NCBI GenBank assembly: GCA_008180335.1
Contig: VTEF01000003.1
Span: 186,001 to 250,000, forward strand
Direction of reading: 5' to 3'
From: Priestia megaterium
GTDB lineage: Bacteria > Bacillota > Bacilli > Bacillales > Bacillaceae_H
DNA length: 64,000 nt
Below, piece after piece: positions 52,119 to 62,056 of this stretch. Made by a program: the position numbers and the translations under genes. The notes beneath the pieces are model-generated. The model was not told the DNA's origin and searched no databases. It saw nothing but the letters and a program-made list of their open reading frames with translations. Position 1 is the first letter of the stretch. Every line of letters begins with the position of its first letter.

Positions 52119-53024
52119 TCATCTCTCGAAATATTCCCCTGTCAAATCAGCATTTACAATCATAGCTGTCTTGCTACCATCAGCTGCCGCAAAAATTAAT
52201 TGTGACGGCATGAAGTACGAGGCATCCCCAGCAGCATATAAACCTGATATGGTACTTCGTCCAAAGTCATCAGTCTTAATTCCACCCATTTCCGTCATTT
52301 CACAACCCAATTGTTCTCCGAACGGTACATTTTGAATGAATTTAGGTGTAATAAAACCACCTGCTCTTTGAATTTTAGTACCATCGGTAAAACGTATCTG
52401 CTCAAGCAATCCATTTTTACCGTTGAAAGCTGCAATGGTTTGATTCATGACCTTAATCCCCTTCGAGTGAAGCAATTCTTTTTGCTCATCCGATAATATA
52501 TCATGACCGTTTGTACATATAACTAAATCCTTACTCCAATTGAAAAGTAGTTTAGCTGTATGGAAAATATTTGGGGATTCTGAAACAACTACAAGAGGTT
52601 TGTCTCTAAGTTCCCAACCATCACAGTAGGGACAATTAAACAAACTCTTTCCGTATAAAGGATAAAAACCTTTAATATCAGGAAAGATCTCCCTTACACC
52701 AGTGGCTAAAATCAGTTTTCGTGCTTTAATTTGAACACCTGATCTAGTGAACAATTCAAATCCAAATTCTGTTTTGCTAACGGAGTTAACCTCAGTTTCT
52801 AAATGTTTAACTGATGGATAACATAGGACTTCTTTATAAGCAATGCGGCGAAACTCAGCTGGTGTTACGCCATCTCTTGTAATAAACCCATGAGACGCAT
52901 GCGTAACAGCATTTCTAGGTTGATTATTGTCTATCAAAGCTACGCTTCGTCTTGCTCTACCAAGTACAAGAGCCGCGTTTAAACCGGCTGGACCTCCGCC
53001 AATAATTGCACATTCATATATCAT
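52119..53024 (-). CDS. Thioredoxin-reductase-like FAD/NAD(P) oxidoreductase
   Basis: The 301-residue flavoprotein has ECAIIGGGPAGLNAALVLGRA (about residues 4-24) for FAD and the redox pair in FNCPYCDGWE (about residues 128-137), as in thioredoxin reductase. ISGLYAAGDAS (about residues 260-270) is the late FAD motif. The NADPH motif around VVVSESPNIFHTA is degenerate relative to GxGxxA, so the electron donor or function may differ from true TrxB. GGAGATG precedes the ATG. It lies between an MFS exporter and an Rrf2 gene. Confidence 0.82.
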   Translation of the reverse strand: MIYECAIIGGGPAGLNAALVLGRARRSVALIDNNQPRNAVTHASHGFITRDGVTPAEFRRIAYKEVLCYPSVKHLETEVNSVSKTEFGFELFTRSGVQIKARKLILATGVREIFPDIKGFYPLYGKSLFNCPYCDGWELRDKPLVVVSESPNIFHTAKLLFNWSKDLVICTNGHDILSDEQKELLHSKGIKVMNQTIAAFNGKNGLLEQIRFTDGTKIQRAGGFITPKFIQNVPFGEQLGCEMTEMGGIKTDDFGRSTISGLYAAGDASYFMPSQLIFAAADGSKTAMIVNADLTGEYFER

Positions 53025-53216
53025 TTATTTTCATCTCCTGTTTAGAAAACTCTATTCTAACTTAATTTTTGTATAAAAATATTTAGTGTTTAAAATTAAA
53101 TAATCATGTAATCTTACACTGATTTCACACCTCCTTTTCTTTTTTATATTCTTCCATCTCAACATCTTTCTCGAAAAAGATATTAAAGACATTTTATATC
53201 TACTATTATAGAAAAT
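53025..53216. other. Short intergenic region
   Basis: Holds the leader of the FAD reductase gene. TTATATCTACTATTATAGA is AT-rich, and no clear operator was found. Confidence 0.3.
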
Positions 53217-53269
53217 AAAATTGTTGATTTAGCTCAAACTTCTATTTTTCGAGCTAAATCAACAATTTT
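53217..53269 (-). terminator. Terminator whose upstream arm lies in the Rrf2 coding end
   Basis: AAAATTGTTGATTTAGCTC and its exact complement (53251-53269) form a 19-bp stem. On the minus strand, the first arm encodes the last residues of the Rrf2 protein and the second lies after its stop. The following T run is modest. Confidence 0.75.
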
Positions 53270-53632
53270 CGTACTTTTAAGATGCTCCTCCATCTTACTT
53301 TCTGCTTCCGTCATTACTTGTTGAATCAAACATTCAGGGCCGTGGTCAAAATGACATTCAAATAAGGAGGTGTTACCCTCAATGGCATGTAAGATATCCA
53401 AAAAAGTAATCTCATCTTTTTTCTTGGATAGTCGATAACCTCCATTGGCACCAGAAACCGAAACAATCAGCCCGCCTTTCACAAGCTTAGTTAGAATTTT
53501 TGAGAGATAGGTAGGTGAAACACCTTGATCCTCTGCTAATTGTTGAACGCCTACTGGCTTAGTTGGAGAAGCCACAACGAGCATAAGCATGGTATGCAAA
53601 GCATAATTGGTTGCTTTAGAAAATTTCATCAT
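53234..53632 (-). CDS. Rrf2-family regulator (YwgB/NsrR-like fold)
   Basis: The 132-residue protein has KFSKATNYALHTMLMLV at the N-terminus, QLAEDQGVSPTYLSKILTKLVKGGLI (about residues 31-56) as helix-turn-helix, ANGGYRLSKKKDEITFLDIL as wing, and two cysteines (FECHFDHGPECLIQQ, about residues 91-105). That Cys-x7-Cys region could hold a cluster or a thiol switch. It is the first gene of a run with the FAD reductase and MFS genes. AGGAGT precedes the ATG. Confidence 0.82.
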   Translation of the reverse strand: MMKFSKATNYALHTMLMLVVASPTKPVGVQQLAEDQGVSPTYLSKILTKLVKGGLIVSVSGANGGYRLSKKKDEITFLDILHAIEGNTSLFECHFDHGPECLIQQVMTEAESKMEEHLKSTKIVDLARKIEV

Positions 53633-53644
53633 TATACTCCTTTC

Positions 53645-53663
53645 ATAGACTTATGATGTCTAT
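53645..53663. promoter_or_regulatory. Palindrome at the Rrf2 promoter
   Basis: ATAGAC-N7-GTCTAT sits 13 bases upstream of the Rrf2 start codon, suited to autoregulation. No second copy is seen at the downstream genes. Confidence 0.4.
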
Positions 53664-54091
53664 AATATCTATTTAATAATGTATATGTCAAGTCTGAATT
53701 CTTGATAAAACATAAATAGTCTAAAAATAAAACTTCTAAAATTATGTTTTTGTTTTTAGGAGGCCAATGCTTAATAACTCTTCGTTTAAAATGATAAATC
53801 TAATCCAGAAGTTTCGTTCTTTATTAAACGTATAAGGTTTGAAAATATAAAATGTGATATCATTATTTATATTTTACATACTTCTAGTTACCAAAACCCC
53901 TCCTATAGGAAGTAGGCTAAACGAACCCCTTGGCACACAAGTCAGTTTAACTTATCCTTTTTTCGTTTCTGCAGTTTTTTATACAGCCTACACATCTAAA
54001 CACCATTTATACAACTAAATGGTTTATGAGGATTTTCCACATTCTTTTATGTTCAGTAACCCATTCTCTTATCTATGTTCAGTTAATAGGC
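53664..54091. other. Intergenic region left of a gene remnant
   Basis: AT-rich. No coding frame with start signals. A GTTCAG pair (54051-54057 and 54078-54084) occurs near TTCTCTTATCTATGTTC direct repeats. Probably debris of a lost gene. Confidence 0.3.
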
Positions 54092-54341
54092 CGAGAACAA
54101 GTTTTGTTACATTTTAGAACAGCTTAGCGTATGTTTTCCGCGAAATGTTGGTCGTACCCCTATTTTAACTGATTATTTTTGTTACTCCATTTTGCTGCGA
54201 TTAGAAATTCAAAAAGAGTTTACCGCTGATGTCACTGTACAAGATTCTGACATTAACGACGTGAAACTGCTATTTAGCTATACACCCAATGAAAACGATC
54301 AAGAAAAGACATTTAATCGACCATTTGAATACTTGTTTTGA
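54092..54341 (+). pseudogene. Startless open frame, remnant of an unrecognised protein
   Basis: A plus-strand frame is open for about 83 codons without any start codon: it reads ENKFCYILEQLSVCFPRNVG, then LEIQKEFTADVTVQDSDIND, and ends PNENDQEKTFNRPFEYLF. The second half is convincingly protein-like and acidic. It is probably the 3' end of a deleted gene; its terminator seems to be the hairpin at 54347. Family not recognised. Confidence 0.4.
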
Positions 54342-54346
54342 TACTG

Positions 54347-54386
54347 AAAAGAACTACCTTTGGAATTTTCCAGGTAGCTCTTTTTT
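54347..54386. terminator. Terminator between a remnant and pepF
   Basis: AGAACTACCT pairs with AGGTAGCTCT (one wobble) around a 13-base loop, followed by TTTTTT on the plus strand and a weaker T run on the minus strand. Confidence 0.75.
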
Positions 54387-54402
54387 ATATCTATGTCTTC
54401 AG

Positions 54403-56193
54403 TTAAACTTGTCTTGAAAACTCATCAACTAATTTATTAAACACCGATAACGCATTGTGAATTGGCTCTGGTCTCGATAAGTCGACTCCTGTTCTTTTTA
54501 ATAGTTCAAGCGGATAATCAGAACTTCCGCTTTTTAAGAACTCTAAATACGAATGCCGTGTTTCTTGCTCTCCTTTTATTAAGCGATCTGCAAGATCGAT
54601 AGCAGAAGCAAAGCCTGTTGCATATTTGTAAACATAGAATGGTCGATAAAAATGCGGAATTCTCGTCCATCCATATTTAACTTCATCATCAAAAACAATA
54701 CCAGGACCGTTATATTCCCTAAAGAGCGTTTCATACACTTGGCTAAATGCTTCAGCGTTTAGTGGTTGTTCGTTCTGAGCTTTCTCATGAATAATTTTCT
54801 CAAATTCTGCAAACATCACCTGTGTAAAGAAGGTACCTTTAAATTGATCGATAAAATGATTAAGTAAATATTTTTTTGTTTGATTATCATTTGTCTGCTT
54901 TAATAAATACCGAATTAATAAGACTTCATTAACCGTAGATGCTACTTCTGCCACAAAGATGGAGTAGCCCGCTTTAATACGGGGCTGATATTGGCTCGAA
55001 TAATAACTGTGCATAGCATGCCCCATCTCATGAGTTAGAGTAAATAAACTTGATATATTATCTTGATGATTTAATAATACAAATGGATGAACTCCATAAA
55101 GCCCTAAGTTGTAAGCTCCCGAACGCTTACCAGGTGTTTCTCGTACATCAATATATCTTTTCGTTTTGAAACTTCTTAATGTTTGAACATAGTCTTCTCC
55201 AAGAGGCTGCAAGCTTTGCAGCATCGTTTCATATGCTTCTTCGTATGAAATCACTTGTTTTGCTTCTTTTACAAGCGGAATGCTTAAGTCATATGCACGC
55301 AATTCATCTACACCGAGCTGTTGCTTTCGAATTCGCATGTACTTGTGAAGAGGTTGAATATTTTCTTTTGCTGATTGAATTAAATTTTCATATACATCTT
55401 TAGGAACATTATCTGAAAATAAAGCGCGCTCTAATGCAGAAGGATAATTCCGAATCTCTGATGTAAGCTTATTGTTTTTAATTGCAGCAGATAATGTTGA
55501 AGCAATGGTATTTTGTAGTTGAACATACGGCTTATAGTAGGCTTTATACGCTTCTTTTCGTTTGCTTCGATCTTCATCTTCAATTAATTTTGCGTACATT
55601 CCTCTTGTAAGCGGAACTTTTTTATGATCATCATTTGTTACTTTTCCAAACTTAATATCAGCGTTATTAATCATCCCAAATGTTTGTTTAGGAGAAGAGA
55701 GTGCTTCACCCATTTTAGAAAGAATCTCTTCTTTCTCTTTGCTTAATACATGCTTTTTATATCGATAAGACTCTAATAAAGATTCTTCGAAATAAGAAAG
55801 TTCTTTTATCTCGCTTATATATTGTTTTAACGTTTCTTCATCAAGAGTTAATAAAAACGGCATAAAAAATGAAGTTGCCTCGCTTATTTTTTGTCCTAAT
55901 TGACCGGCTTTGTCTAGAAGTGCTTGCGAAGAAGAAACGCGCGTGTCTGTATCCATTTGCAAAGAAGCAAACACATATAGTTTGCTATAAAGATAGCTTG
56001 CTTGTTCTCTTAACTGTAAATAGTCACATAATGATTGAGCGCCCTCAATTGCTCCATCGAACGCTCTTAGTTTTTCTATTAACTCTATGACTGTCTGATA
56101 ATCATTTTCCCATGCATTCATATCTTGATAAATATCGGCTAAATTCCATTTTTCAGCAGACGGCACTTCTTTTCTCGAAGAATAAGTTACCAC
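54403..56193 (-). CDS. pepF: Oligoendopeptidase F (M3 family)
   Basis: A 596-residue cytoplasmic zinc peptidase. The catalytic TLTHEMGHAMHSYYSSQ (about residues 384-400) contains HExxH, with the third ligand Glu in the following FVAEVASTVNEVLL (about residues 410-423). N-terminal PSAEKWNLADIYQD is typical of PepF. It trims short peptides. GGGGTTTTGT-type leader gives only a moderate ribosome site. Length is near B. subtilis PepF (YjbG). Confidence 0.9.
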   Translation of the reverse strand: MVTYSSRKEVPSAEKWNLADIYQDMNAWENDYQTVIELIEKLRAFDGAIEGAQSLCDYLQLREQASYLYSKLYVFASLQMDTDTRVSSSQALLDKAGQLGQKISEATSFFMPFLLTLDEETLKQYISEIKELSYFEESLLESYRYKKHVLSKEKEEILSKMGEALSSPKQTFGMINNADIKFGKVTNDDHKKVPLTRGMYAKLIEDEDRSKRKEAYKAYYKPYVQLQNTIASTLSAAIKNNKLTSEIRNYPSALERALFSDNVPKDVYENLIQSAKENIQPLHKYMRIRKQQLGVDELRAYDLSIPLVKEAKQVISYEEAYETMLQSLQPLGEDYVQTLRSFKTKRYIDVRETPGKRSGAYNLGLYGVHPFVLLNHQDNISSLFTLTHEMGHAMHSYYSSQYQPRIKAGYSIFVAEVASTVNEVLLIRYLLKQTNDNQTKKYLLNHFIDQFKGTFFTQVMFAEFEKIIHEKAQNEQPLNAEAFSQVYETLFREYNGPGIVFDDEVKYGWTRIPHFYRPFYVYKYATGFASAIDLADRLIKGEQETRHSYLEFLKSGSSDYPLELLKRTGVDLSRPEPIHNALSVFNKLVDEFSRQV

Positions 56194-56265
56194 TTACAAA
56201 ACCCCTTTCTTTTTGGCATTCCTTATCGTTCTCTCTCACCAAGAAATAAGATTATTGGTAAATCC

Positions 56266-57021
56266 TTAAATCGATATGTCAAGAACAACTGGACAATGAT
56301 CGCTTCCCATTATATGTGAGTGAATGTGCACATCATTTATAAACCCTTTAATTCGTTCAGATGCAATAAAATAATCAATCCGCCAGCCAATGTTTCGTTC
56401 TCTTACTTTATTCATGTATGACCACCACGTATACATCTCTTCTTTTTGAGGATATAAGTATCGAAATGTATCAACAAATCCCGCTTGAAGCAGTGTAGTC
56501 ATCTTACTTCTTTCTTCTTCTGTGAAGCCTGAGTTTCCTTTATTTGATTTTGGATTTCGTAAGTCTATCTCATGATGAGCAACATTTAAGTCTCCGCATA
56601 AAATAACTGGTTTTTTCTGATCTAATTCTTTCAAATAAGCAAGCATCCGGTCTTCCCAGTCAAGTCTGTACGGAAGTCTAGTTAAATCTCTTTTTGAATT
56701 AGGTGTATAAACATTAACCAAATAAAACTGTTCAAATTCTAGTGTAATAATTCTTCCTTCTAGCTCTTCTGCTTCTATTCCTACCCCATATGTAATAGAA
56801 AGTGGTTTTCTTTTTGTAAAGACAGCTGTCCCAGAATACCCCTTTTTAACAGCATAGTTCCAATATTGAAAATATCCTTCTAAATCTAAATCAATTTGCC
56901 CCTCTTGCAACTTCGTCTCCTGAATGCAAAATATATCTGCATTCATTTCATGAAAATAATCTAAAAATCCTTTGCGTACACATGCTCTAATTCCATTTAC
57001 ATTCCAAGAAATTAATTTCAT
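56266..57021 (-). CDS. exoA: Exodeoxyribonuclease III / AP endonuclease ExoA
   Basis: The 251-residue enzyme has SWNVNGIRA (residues 5-13), IQETKLQEGQ (about residues 34-43), GDLNVAHHEIDLRNPK (about residues 144-159), IDYFIASE and the C-terminal SDHCPV with the catalytic Asp-His. These are all active-site elements of exonuclease III-type AP endonucleases acting in base-excision repair. Length matches B. subtilis ExoA. It stands alone, 72 bases upstream of pepF on the same strand. Confidence 0.93.
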   Translation of the reverse strand: MKLISWNVNGIRACVRKGFLDYFHEMNADIFCIQETKLQEGQIDLDLEGYFQYWNYAVKKGYSGTAVFTKRKPLSITYGVGIEAEELEGRIITLEFEQFYLVNVYTPNSKRDLTRLPYRLDWEDRMLAYLKELDQKKPVILCGDLNVAHHEIDLRNPKSNKGNSGFTEEERSKMTTLLQAGFVDTFRYLYPQKEEMYTWWSYMNKVRERNIGWRIDYFIASERIKGFINDVHIHSHIMGSDHCPVVLDISI

Positions 57022-57273
57022 AAATCTACTGTATGCTCCTTACTAACTTATGTATGATCTATTTAGTTTAGTAAAGTTTATAGATGAAATCAATCTATAA
57101 ACCTCAAATGAATGGAAAAATAAAGAAAGTCTATCGTGCAGTAGGTGGGGTCATTACGTAATGGTGGAACACATAGCCGGGCAGTATCTCTAGTAATGCT
57201 AATTATAGTAGCGAAATTCACCTTTACTTCTTATATGAAGATAGAAAAAGCTGTGTAACGAAAATAAAACAAG

Positions 57274-57303
57274 AAAGGTAACGAACTTTGTTCGTTACCT
57301 TTT
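57274..57303. terminator. Terminator of the nucleotidase gene
   Basis: AAAGGTAACGAAC pairs with GTTCGTTACCTTT around TTT, just after the stop of the minus-strand gene at 57320. The sequence 57022-57273 shows nothing else. Confidence 0.9.
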
Positions 57304-57319
57304 CTATATTTCTATTCAA

Positions 57320-60300
57320 TTATTGAGCTTGTTGAAGTACAGGCTGCTCTAGTCGTTCAGCATTTGTTCCAACTGCTGTTTTTTGAATGCGGCCTTCTGA
57401 TTTATACTCAAATGGGTTATCAAGTGTTTTAACAAAATCCACTGTCGCTTGTAGATCTTCCGGACCTACTTCTAAGTCTGTAGAAAGCTCAGCAATTCCA
57501 TATTTTGTGTTTCCATACATATAGTTGTTCACTACTACGGTATATTCTTTTGTCTTATCAATTTTACTGCCGTCTGGTAATGTGATATCAACTACTTTTC
57601 TTGTAGCTTCATCCCACGTATACTTAAAACCTGAAATGTGAAAGTCAAGCCCGCTAGTTGAAATTTGATTGTTTAATACCGTTTCTAAGTCTGCTCCACT
57701 TAACTTTACTTTATTCAGTACATTGCCAAATGGCTGAATCGCGAATAAATCTCCAAACGTTACTTCACCTGCATCAAGTTGTGCGCGAACGCCTCCGCCA
57801 TTCATTAAAGCAAAATCTGAATTCATTGCAGCTTTCATGCCATCAGCAATTAAATTTCCTAACGCAATATCTCCGATTTCTCCGCTAGATGGATATCCTT
57901 TCGCTAATGTTGTTGCTGAATTCCCGACAACTTCTGCTTTTATTGGCCCTGCTTTTTCTTCATACTTGTTAATAATTGCTGAAACTTCCGGATCTGGCGT
58001 GTAATCTTTTTGATAAACTGTTACGATTTCAGCTTCTTTCTTGACAATATCGCCTGTTATAGGATCAAGTTCAAGATCAACGTCTGAAAAAGCAGATCCA
58101 TAAGAATAAGCTTGAACAATTAACTTATTGTCAACTACTTGATCAACATATACATGATTATGAGCTGCGAAGATTACATCGACTTCATCATCAATTTTTT
58201 CAGCAATGTCAGCAGCATCAAATAAGTCCGCTCGCCCATTTTGGACAGATGGATTATGCGCTAATACAACAATTGCTTCGACGTCCTGTTTCTTTAACTC
58301 TGCTGTATACTTGTTAATAGCTGCTGCTTCGTCTGTAATTTGAAGCGTTTCATTTCCTTTTCGCACAATCATACTTGGTGTTTCTTGTGTCACAACACCG
58401 ATAAACCCAATTTTCTGATCTTCTACTTCTTTTACTGTATAAGGCTCAGTAATTAAATTTCCTGTTGATGTATCAAATGCATTTGCAGCTAAAATTGGGA
58501 AATTCATGCCATCATAACCTTTTGTTCCTTTAAGATGATCTCCGCCCTTTATCATACGTTGCAGTTCAGCGATTCCTTCATCAAACTCATGATTTCCAAG
58601 TGCACCGACATCAAAGCCCATCGCTTCCATAACTTCAACAGTCGGCTCATCTTGGAAAAGTGCTGAAATAAGCGGGCTTCCTCCAATCATATCACCAGAA
58701 TGTACAAGGAAAGTGTTTGGATTTTCTGCTTCACGCTGTTTAATAGCTGCCGCTGTGTATTCCATGCTTCCTGCTAACACATCTTTTCTATCTAACTTTA
58801 ACTTTGTATCAGTATCAAGTTGGCCATGCAAGTCATTCATGCCTAATAATTGAACTTCTACATTATCTTTCGGTCCACCATTTAAGTTCAATTTAAAAAT
58901 GCCAAAGCCTCTGTCATCCGTTTGATTGGTATACGTTATATTACTTCCTTCTTTAATATACGATTCCGCTTTAGGAGAAGAGGTAAATGTTATGTTTGCT
59001 GTACCATTAATCGGCGCGATTGACCAGTTGTTATCTGCAGTAGGTGTAATTTCTTTTTCTTGTGTAATGTAATCCATTAAAATTTGACGGTTTTCATCAG
59101 GTGAATCAACAACCAGTTCACTATCTTTAATACCTGGGAAGTTACCTCCGCCACTTGCACGATAGTTATTTGTCACGACGATGAATTCTTGATTAGGATC
59201 AATAGGTTTTCCATCATATGTTAAATTAATTACACGGCTAGAGTCCGCATTTACTAGTTTACCAGTTGAATTATATTTTGCCGGTTTCGTTACATCAATT
59301 TGATATTGAACGCCATCAAGAACATCAAAGTTATACACCGGGAAAGCCGGGTTTAATAACGGTTGTTCTTCTTGTTTATTTGGTGTAATTTGATTGAATT
59401 TACCAGCTGACATTTCAATCCACTCTTTGACAACAGAACCTTTTACTTTAACAGCTTTTAACGTATTATCGTAAAGATATAAATCTCCCGCACTGCGGAT
59501 AGTTAAATCGCCTTTTTTAATTTCAGTAAACTCATCTACGCCGTTTCTTCCCGCTTTAAATGGAGCTCCCACCGATAAAATTGGTAATTCTTTGTATTCT
59601 GGTTTGTTTTCTGCCACATATTTTTCCACGTACCACTTCTGAGCATTCGTTACAACTTGAATCGACGGGTCATCTTGTACAAGTGCAAAGTAACTATGAA
59701 TATCATCTGTTGTTGTACCAATTGGTGTGTTTACATAGTTAATAGTAGCATCATGATCTTTTTGAATAGATTTTATAATTGATTTATCAGGAGCCGCTGT
59801 ACTTTCTGTTACAGTTTTTCCTGTTGCCGGATCTTTCACAGCTTTCCACGTTTCACGCGTAGACGATTGAGAATTTACAACTGACCATTTTCCTTTTTTC
59901 TTTTGAAGTGATAAATCAATTAACCCCAGTGAGCCACCGCCGTAACCCGCTTGTACAGTTGGCACTCCGTTGATCGTTCCTTTTGCATTATCGACACCTG
60001 GAAGCGGCTTTTTATCCGGGCCGAGGAATAGCCCGTCAAGTGCTGCTTCAGTTTTAGCCGGGAATACTTTATGCGTATGAGAGAATGTAATAGCATCAAT
60101 CCCCTTCACTTCGCTTAAAGAATAAATAACATCTTCTGTATTTTCTTTGTTAGCGTTAAAACCAGAGTGAGCTAAGGCTACAACAATATCAGCACCTTTC
60201 TTTCTCATCTCAGGAACAAATTTATTCGCTGTTTCGACTATATCTTTCGTAATCACTTTTCCGTCAAGTTTAGCCTTGTCCCATTCATTGATTTGTGGCG

Positions 60301-60970
60301 GAACAAAACCGATAAAACCTACTTTAATCACATGTTTCTTGCCGTTTTCATCGATTACCTTTTTCTTGATAATTTTGTATGGCGTAAATTTATTTTTATC
60401 ATTCTTAGAGTTCTCGTCTTTATCATCAATATAAACATTTGCATTGATATAAGGAAAATTTGCATCATTATATGCTTCTTCTAAATACTCTAATCCATAA
60501 TTAAACTCATGATTTCCAAGAGCTGCGATATCATACCCCATTTGATTCATCGCTTTAAAAACCGGATGAACCTCTCCCTCTTTTAACGGCTTAACCGTTG
60601 CTTTATATGTACCTAACGGCGTTCCTTGAATCAAATCTCCATTATCAACAAGCACGCTGTTTTTCACTTCTTTGCGGGCCTGTTTAATAAGAGAGGCTGT
60701 TTTGGCTAGACCTACTTTTTCATATGGAGCATCTTTATAATAATCGTAGTTTAATAGATTTGTATGAATGTCTGTTGTTTCCATCAGACGTAAGTTAACG
60801 AGAGGATGTTTTTGATTGCGCTTATGCTTTTTACTTTCAACTGCGGCGTGCTGATTAGCATGTTTTTCAGAAGCAGATGCTTGTGCTGTTACTAAAGGCA
60901 TTGACATAAGAGTTAATGCAAGTGAAGTCGATAAAATCTTTTTTGCCTTACTCTGTTTACGCTGTTTCAT
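57320..60970 (-). CDS. yfkN: Secreted two-domain cyclic-phosphodiesterase/nucleotidase (YfkN-like)
   Basis: A 1216-residue exported protein with a signal peptide (basic MKQRKQSKAKK, hydrophobic core to about residue 31). It has two tandem units of metallophosphoesterase plus 5'-nucleotidase C-domain: first unit METTDIHTNLLNYDY (about residues 62-76) and ALGNHEFNYG (about residues 150-159); second unit GMNDLHGQLDTDTK (about residues 710-723) and ALGNHEFDEG. B. subtilis YfkN hydrolyses 2',3'-cyclic nucleotides and 5'-nucleotides and is longer, with a wall-sorting tail; here no LPxTG is seen and the chain ends EQPVLQQAQ, so release into the medium is likely. Confidence 0.9.
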   Translation of the reverse strand: MKQRKQSKAKKILSTSLALTLMSMPLVTAQASASEKHANQHAAVESKKHKRNQKHPLVNLRLMETTDIHTNLLNYDYYKDAPYEKVGLAKTASLIKQARKEVKNSVLVDNGDLIQGTPLGTYKATVKPLKEGEVHPVFKAMNQMGYDIAALGNHEFNYGLEYLEEAYNDANFPYINANVYIDDKDENSKNDKNKFTPYKIIKKKVIDENGKKHVIKVGFIGFVPPQINEWDKAKLDGKVITKDIVETANKFVPEMRKKGADIVVALAHSGFNANKENTEDVIYSLSEVKGIDAITFSHTHKVFPAKTEAALDGLFLGPDKKPLPGVDNAKGTINGVPTVQAGYGGGSLGLIDLSLQKKKGKWSVVNSQSSTRETWKAVKDPATGKTVTESTAAPDKSIIKSIQKDHDATINYVNTPIGTTTDDIHSYFALVQDDPSIQVVTNAQKWYVEKYVAENKPEYKELPILSVGAPFKAGRNGVDEFTEIKKGDLTIRSAGDLYLYDNTLKAVKVKGSVVKEWIEMSAGKFNQITPNKQEEQPLLNPAFPVYNFDVLDGVQYQIDVTKPAKYNSTGKLVNADSSRVINLTYDGKPIDPNQEFIVVTNNYRASGGGNFPGIKDSELVVDSPDENRQILMDYITQEKEITPTADNNWSIAPINGTANITFTSSPKAESYIKEGSNITYTNQTDDRGFGIFKLNLNGGPKDNVEVQLLGMNDLHGQLDTDTKLKLDRKDVLAGSMEYTAAAIKQREAENPNTFLVHSGDMIGGSPLISALFQDEPTVEVMEAMGFDVGALGNHEFDEGIAELQRMIKGGDHLKGTKGYDGMNFPILAANAFDTSTGNLITEPYTVKEVEDQKIGFIGVVTQETPSMIVRKGNETLQITDEAAAINKYTAELKKQDVEAIVVLAHNPSVQNGRADLFDAADIAEKIDDEVDVIFAAHNHVYVDQVVDNKLIVQAYSYGSAFSDVDLELDPITGDIVKKEAEIVTVYQKDYTPDPEVSAIINKYEEKAGPIKAEVVGNSATTLAKGYPSSGEIGDIALGNLIADGMKAAMNSDFALMNGGGVRAQLDAGEVTFGDLFAIQPFGNVLNKVKLSGADLETVLNNQISTSGLDFHISGFKYTWDEATRKVVDITLPDGSKIDKTKEYTVVVNNYMYGNTKYGIAELSTDLEVGPEDLQATVDFVKTLDNPFEYKSEGRIQKTAVGTNAERLEQPVLQQAQ

Positions 60971-61912
60971 TTATCATTCACCTTTCAAGTAAAATAGTAG
61001 CCCTGTCCCTATAACAGCTCGGGCTATTCAAAAATAGTATAGCAGAAAAGATTTAGTAAAGTTGTGATTTTTTTCTAAATGATACATAGCTTTTTATAAG
61101 ACTGGTTTTCCATTTCAATTTTTTTACAAAAAATCATTTCTAACGAACTATTAAAATAGATGATTTTTAATTGAGACCCTCTCTAAAAATTGCTTGCTTA
61201 TTAATATCCAAATAAATCTCTCATTAACTTTAAAAAAAAGATAAGATTTTTACAAAAATTTTCACATCTATATTAGATAGACTTATTGTGATAAAAATAC
61301 ATTAAACATTTGGTTTGTTACGACACAAATCTATTTGTAACTCGATTAAAAAACCAAAAATTTATTATACAAATATAAAAAAATACACATTCTAGATCAT
61401 CATATTTTCTTGAACTGTGAGCTGTATAATAAAAAAAAGATTCTAATAAGGATTAATTTTATAGGGAAAATTTCTCATTTTTCAACATTTGGGGAGCAGG
61501 CAATTAAATCATTTAATTTGAAGTAAACATAAAGCATATTTTTGAGAACAGCAGCAGAATTACTTCTGTTTTTTCTACGTCTTCATCCAATTAACTTTGT
61601 TCATTTAAAATAAAAAGTCCTGTATGGACATGCAGGATGTTTTGATGTTCAGTCCGGCTATTTAATTGAATAAGGCTTTCAGAAAAATGGAAGAAGAATC
61701 ATTAAAAATAAGTAAACTTTTATAAAGGAATGCCCCAATTAAATACAATAAGAGCATGCTTTGATCAAAGTATGCTCTTTCTATTTGTTCATCAATGTCA
61801 ATCGCTTTCTTTTAATCAAACTTTATGGATTTAAATAAGTTTATTGTTACTATACACATTTAATAATTTACTCACGATTCCCTTTACCTAAAAATTCTAT
61901 TTATTGGCATTG
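60971..61912. other. Long intergenic region with orphan hairpins
   Basis: No coding frame with signals was found. TAGCCC/GGGCTA (about 61003-61032) forms a small leader hairpin before the nucleotidase gene. TCCTGTAT/ATGCAGGA (61618-61637, GGAC loop, minus-strand T run) and a 13-bp stem AGAGCATGCTTTG/CAAAGTATGCTCT (61751-61778) look like terminators without a gene. A small RNA is possible. Confidence 0.35.
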
Positions 61913-61941
61913 TTGCAATCGCTTACTTTTTCTGTTAATGT
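61913..61941 (+). promoter_or_regulatory. Promoter of cspC
   Basis: TTGCAA (61913-61918) and TAATGT (61936-61941) with 17-base spacing. Transcription would start near 61948, giving a leader of about 109 bases, as is usual for cold-shock genes. Confidence 0.5.
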
Positions 61942-62056
61942 TAGATAGACTTATTTTTGTTCGTCAAAGATTGATAAGTATAGAGCTTTCTTTCTTAAAG
62001 ATTTGAACAAGGATATCAGCATAATTTATGCACTTTGCATGAGGAGGAAGTAAGTA

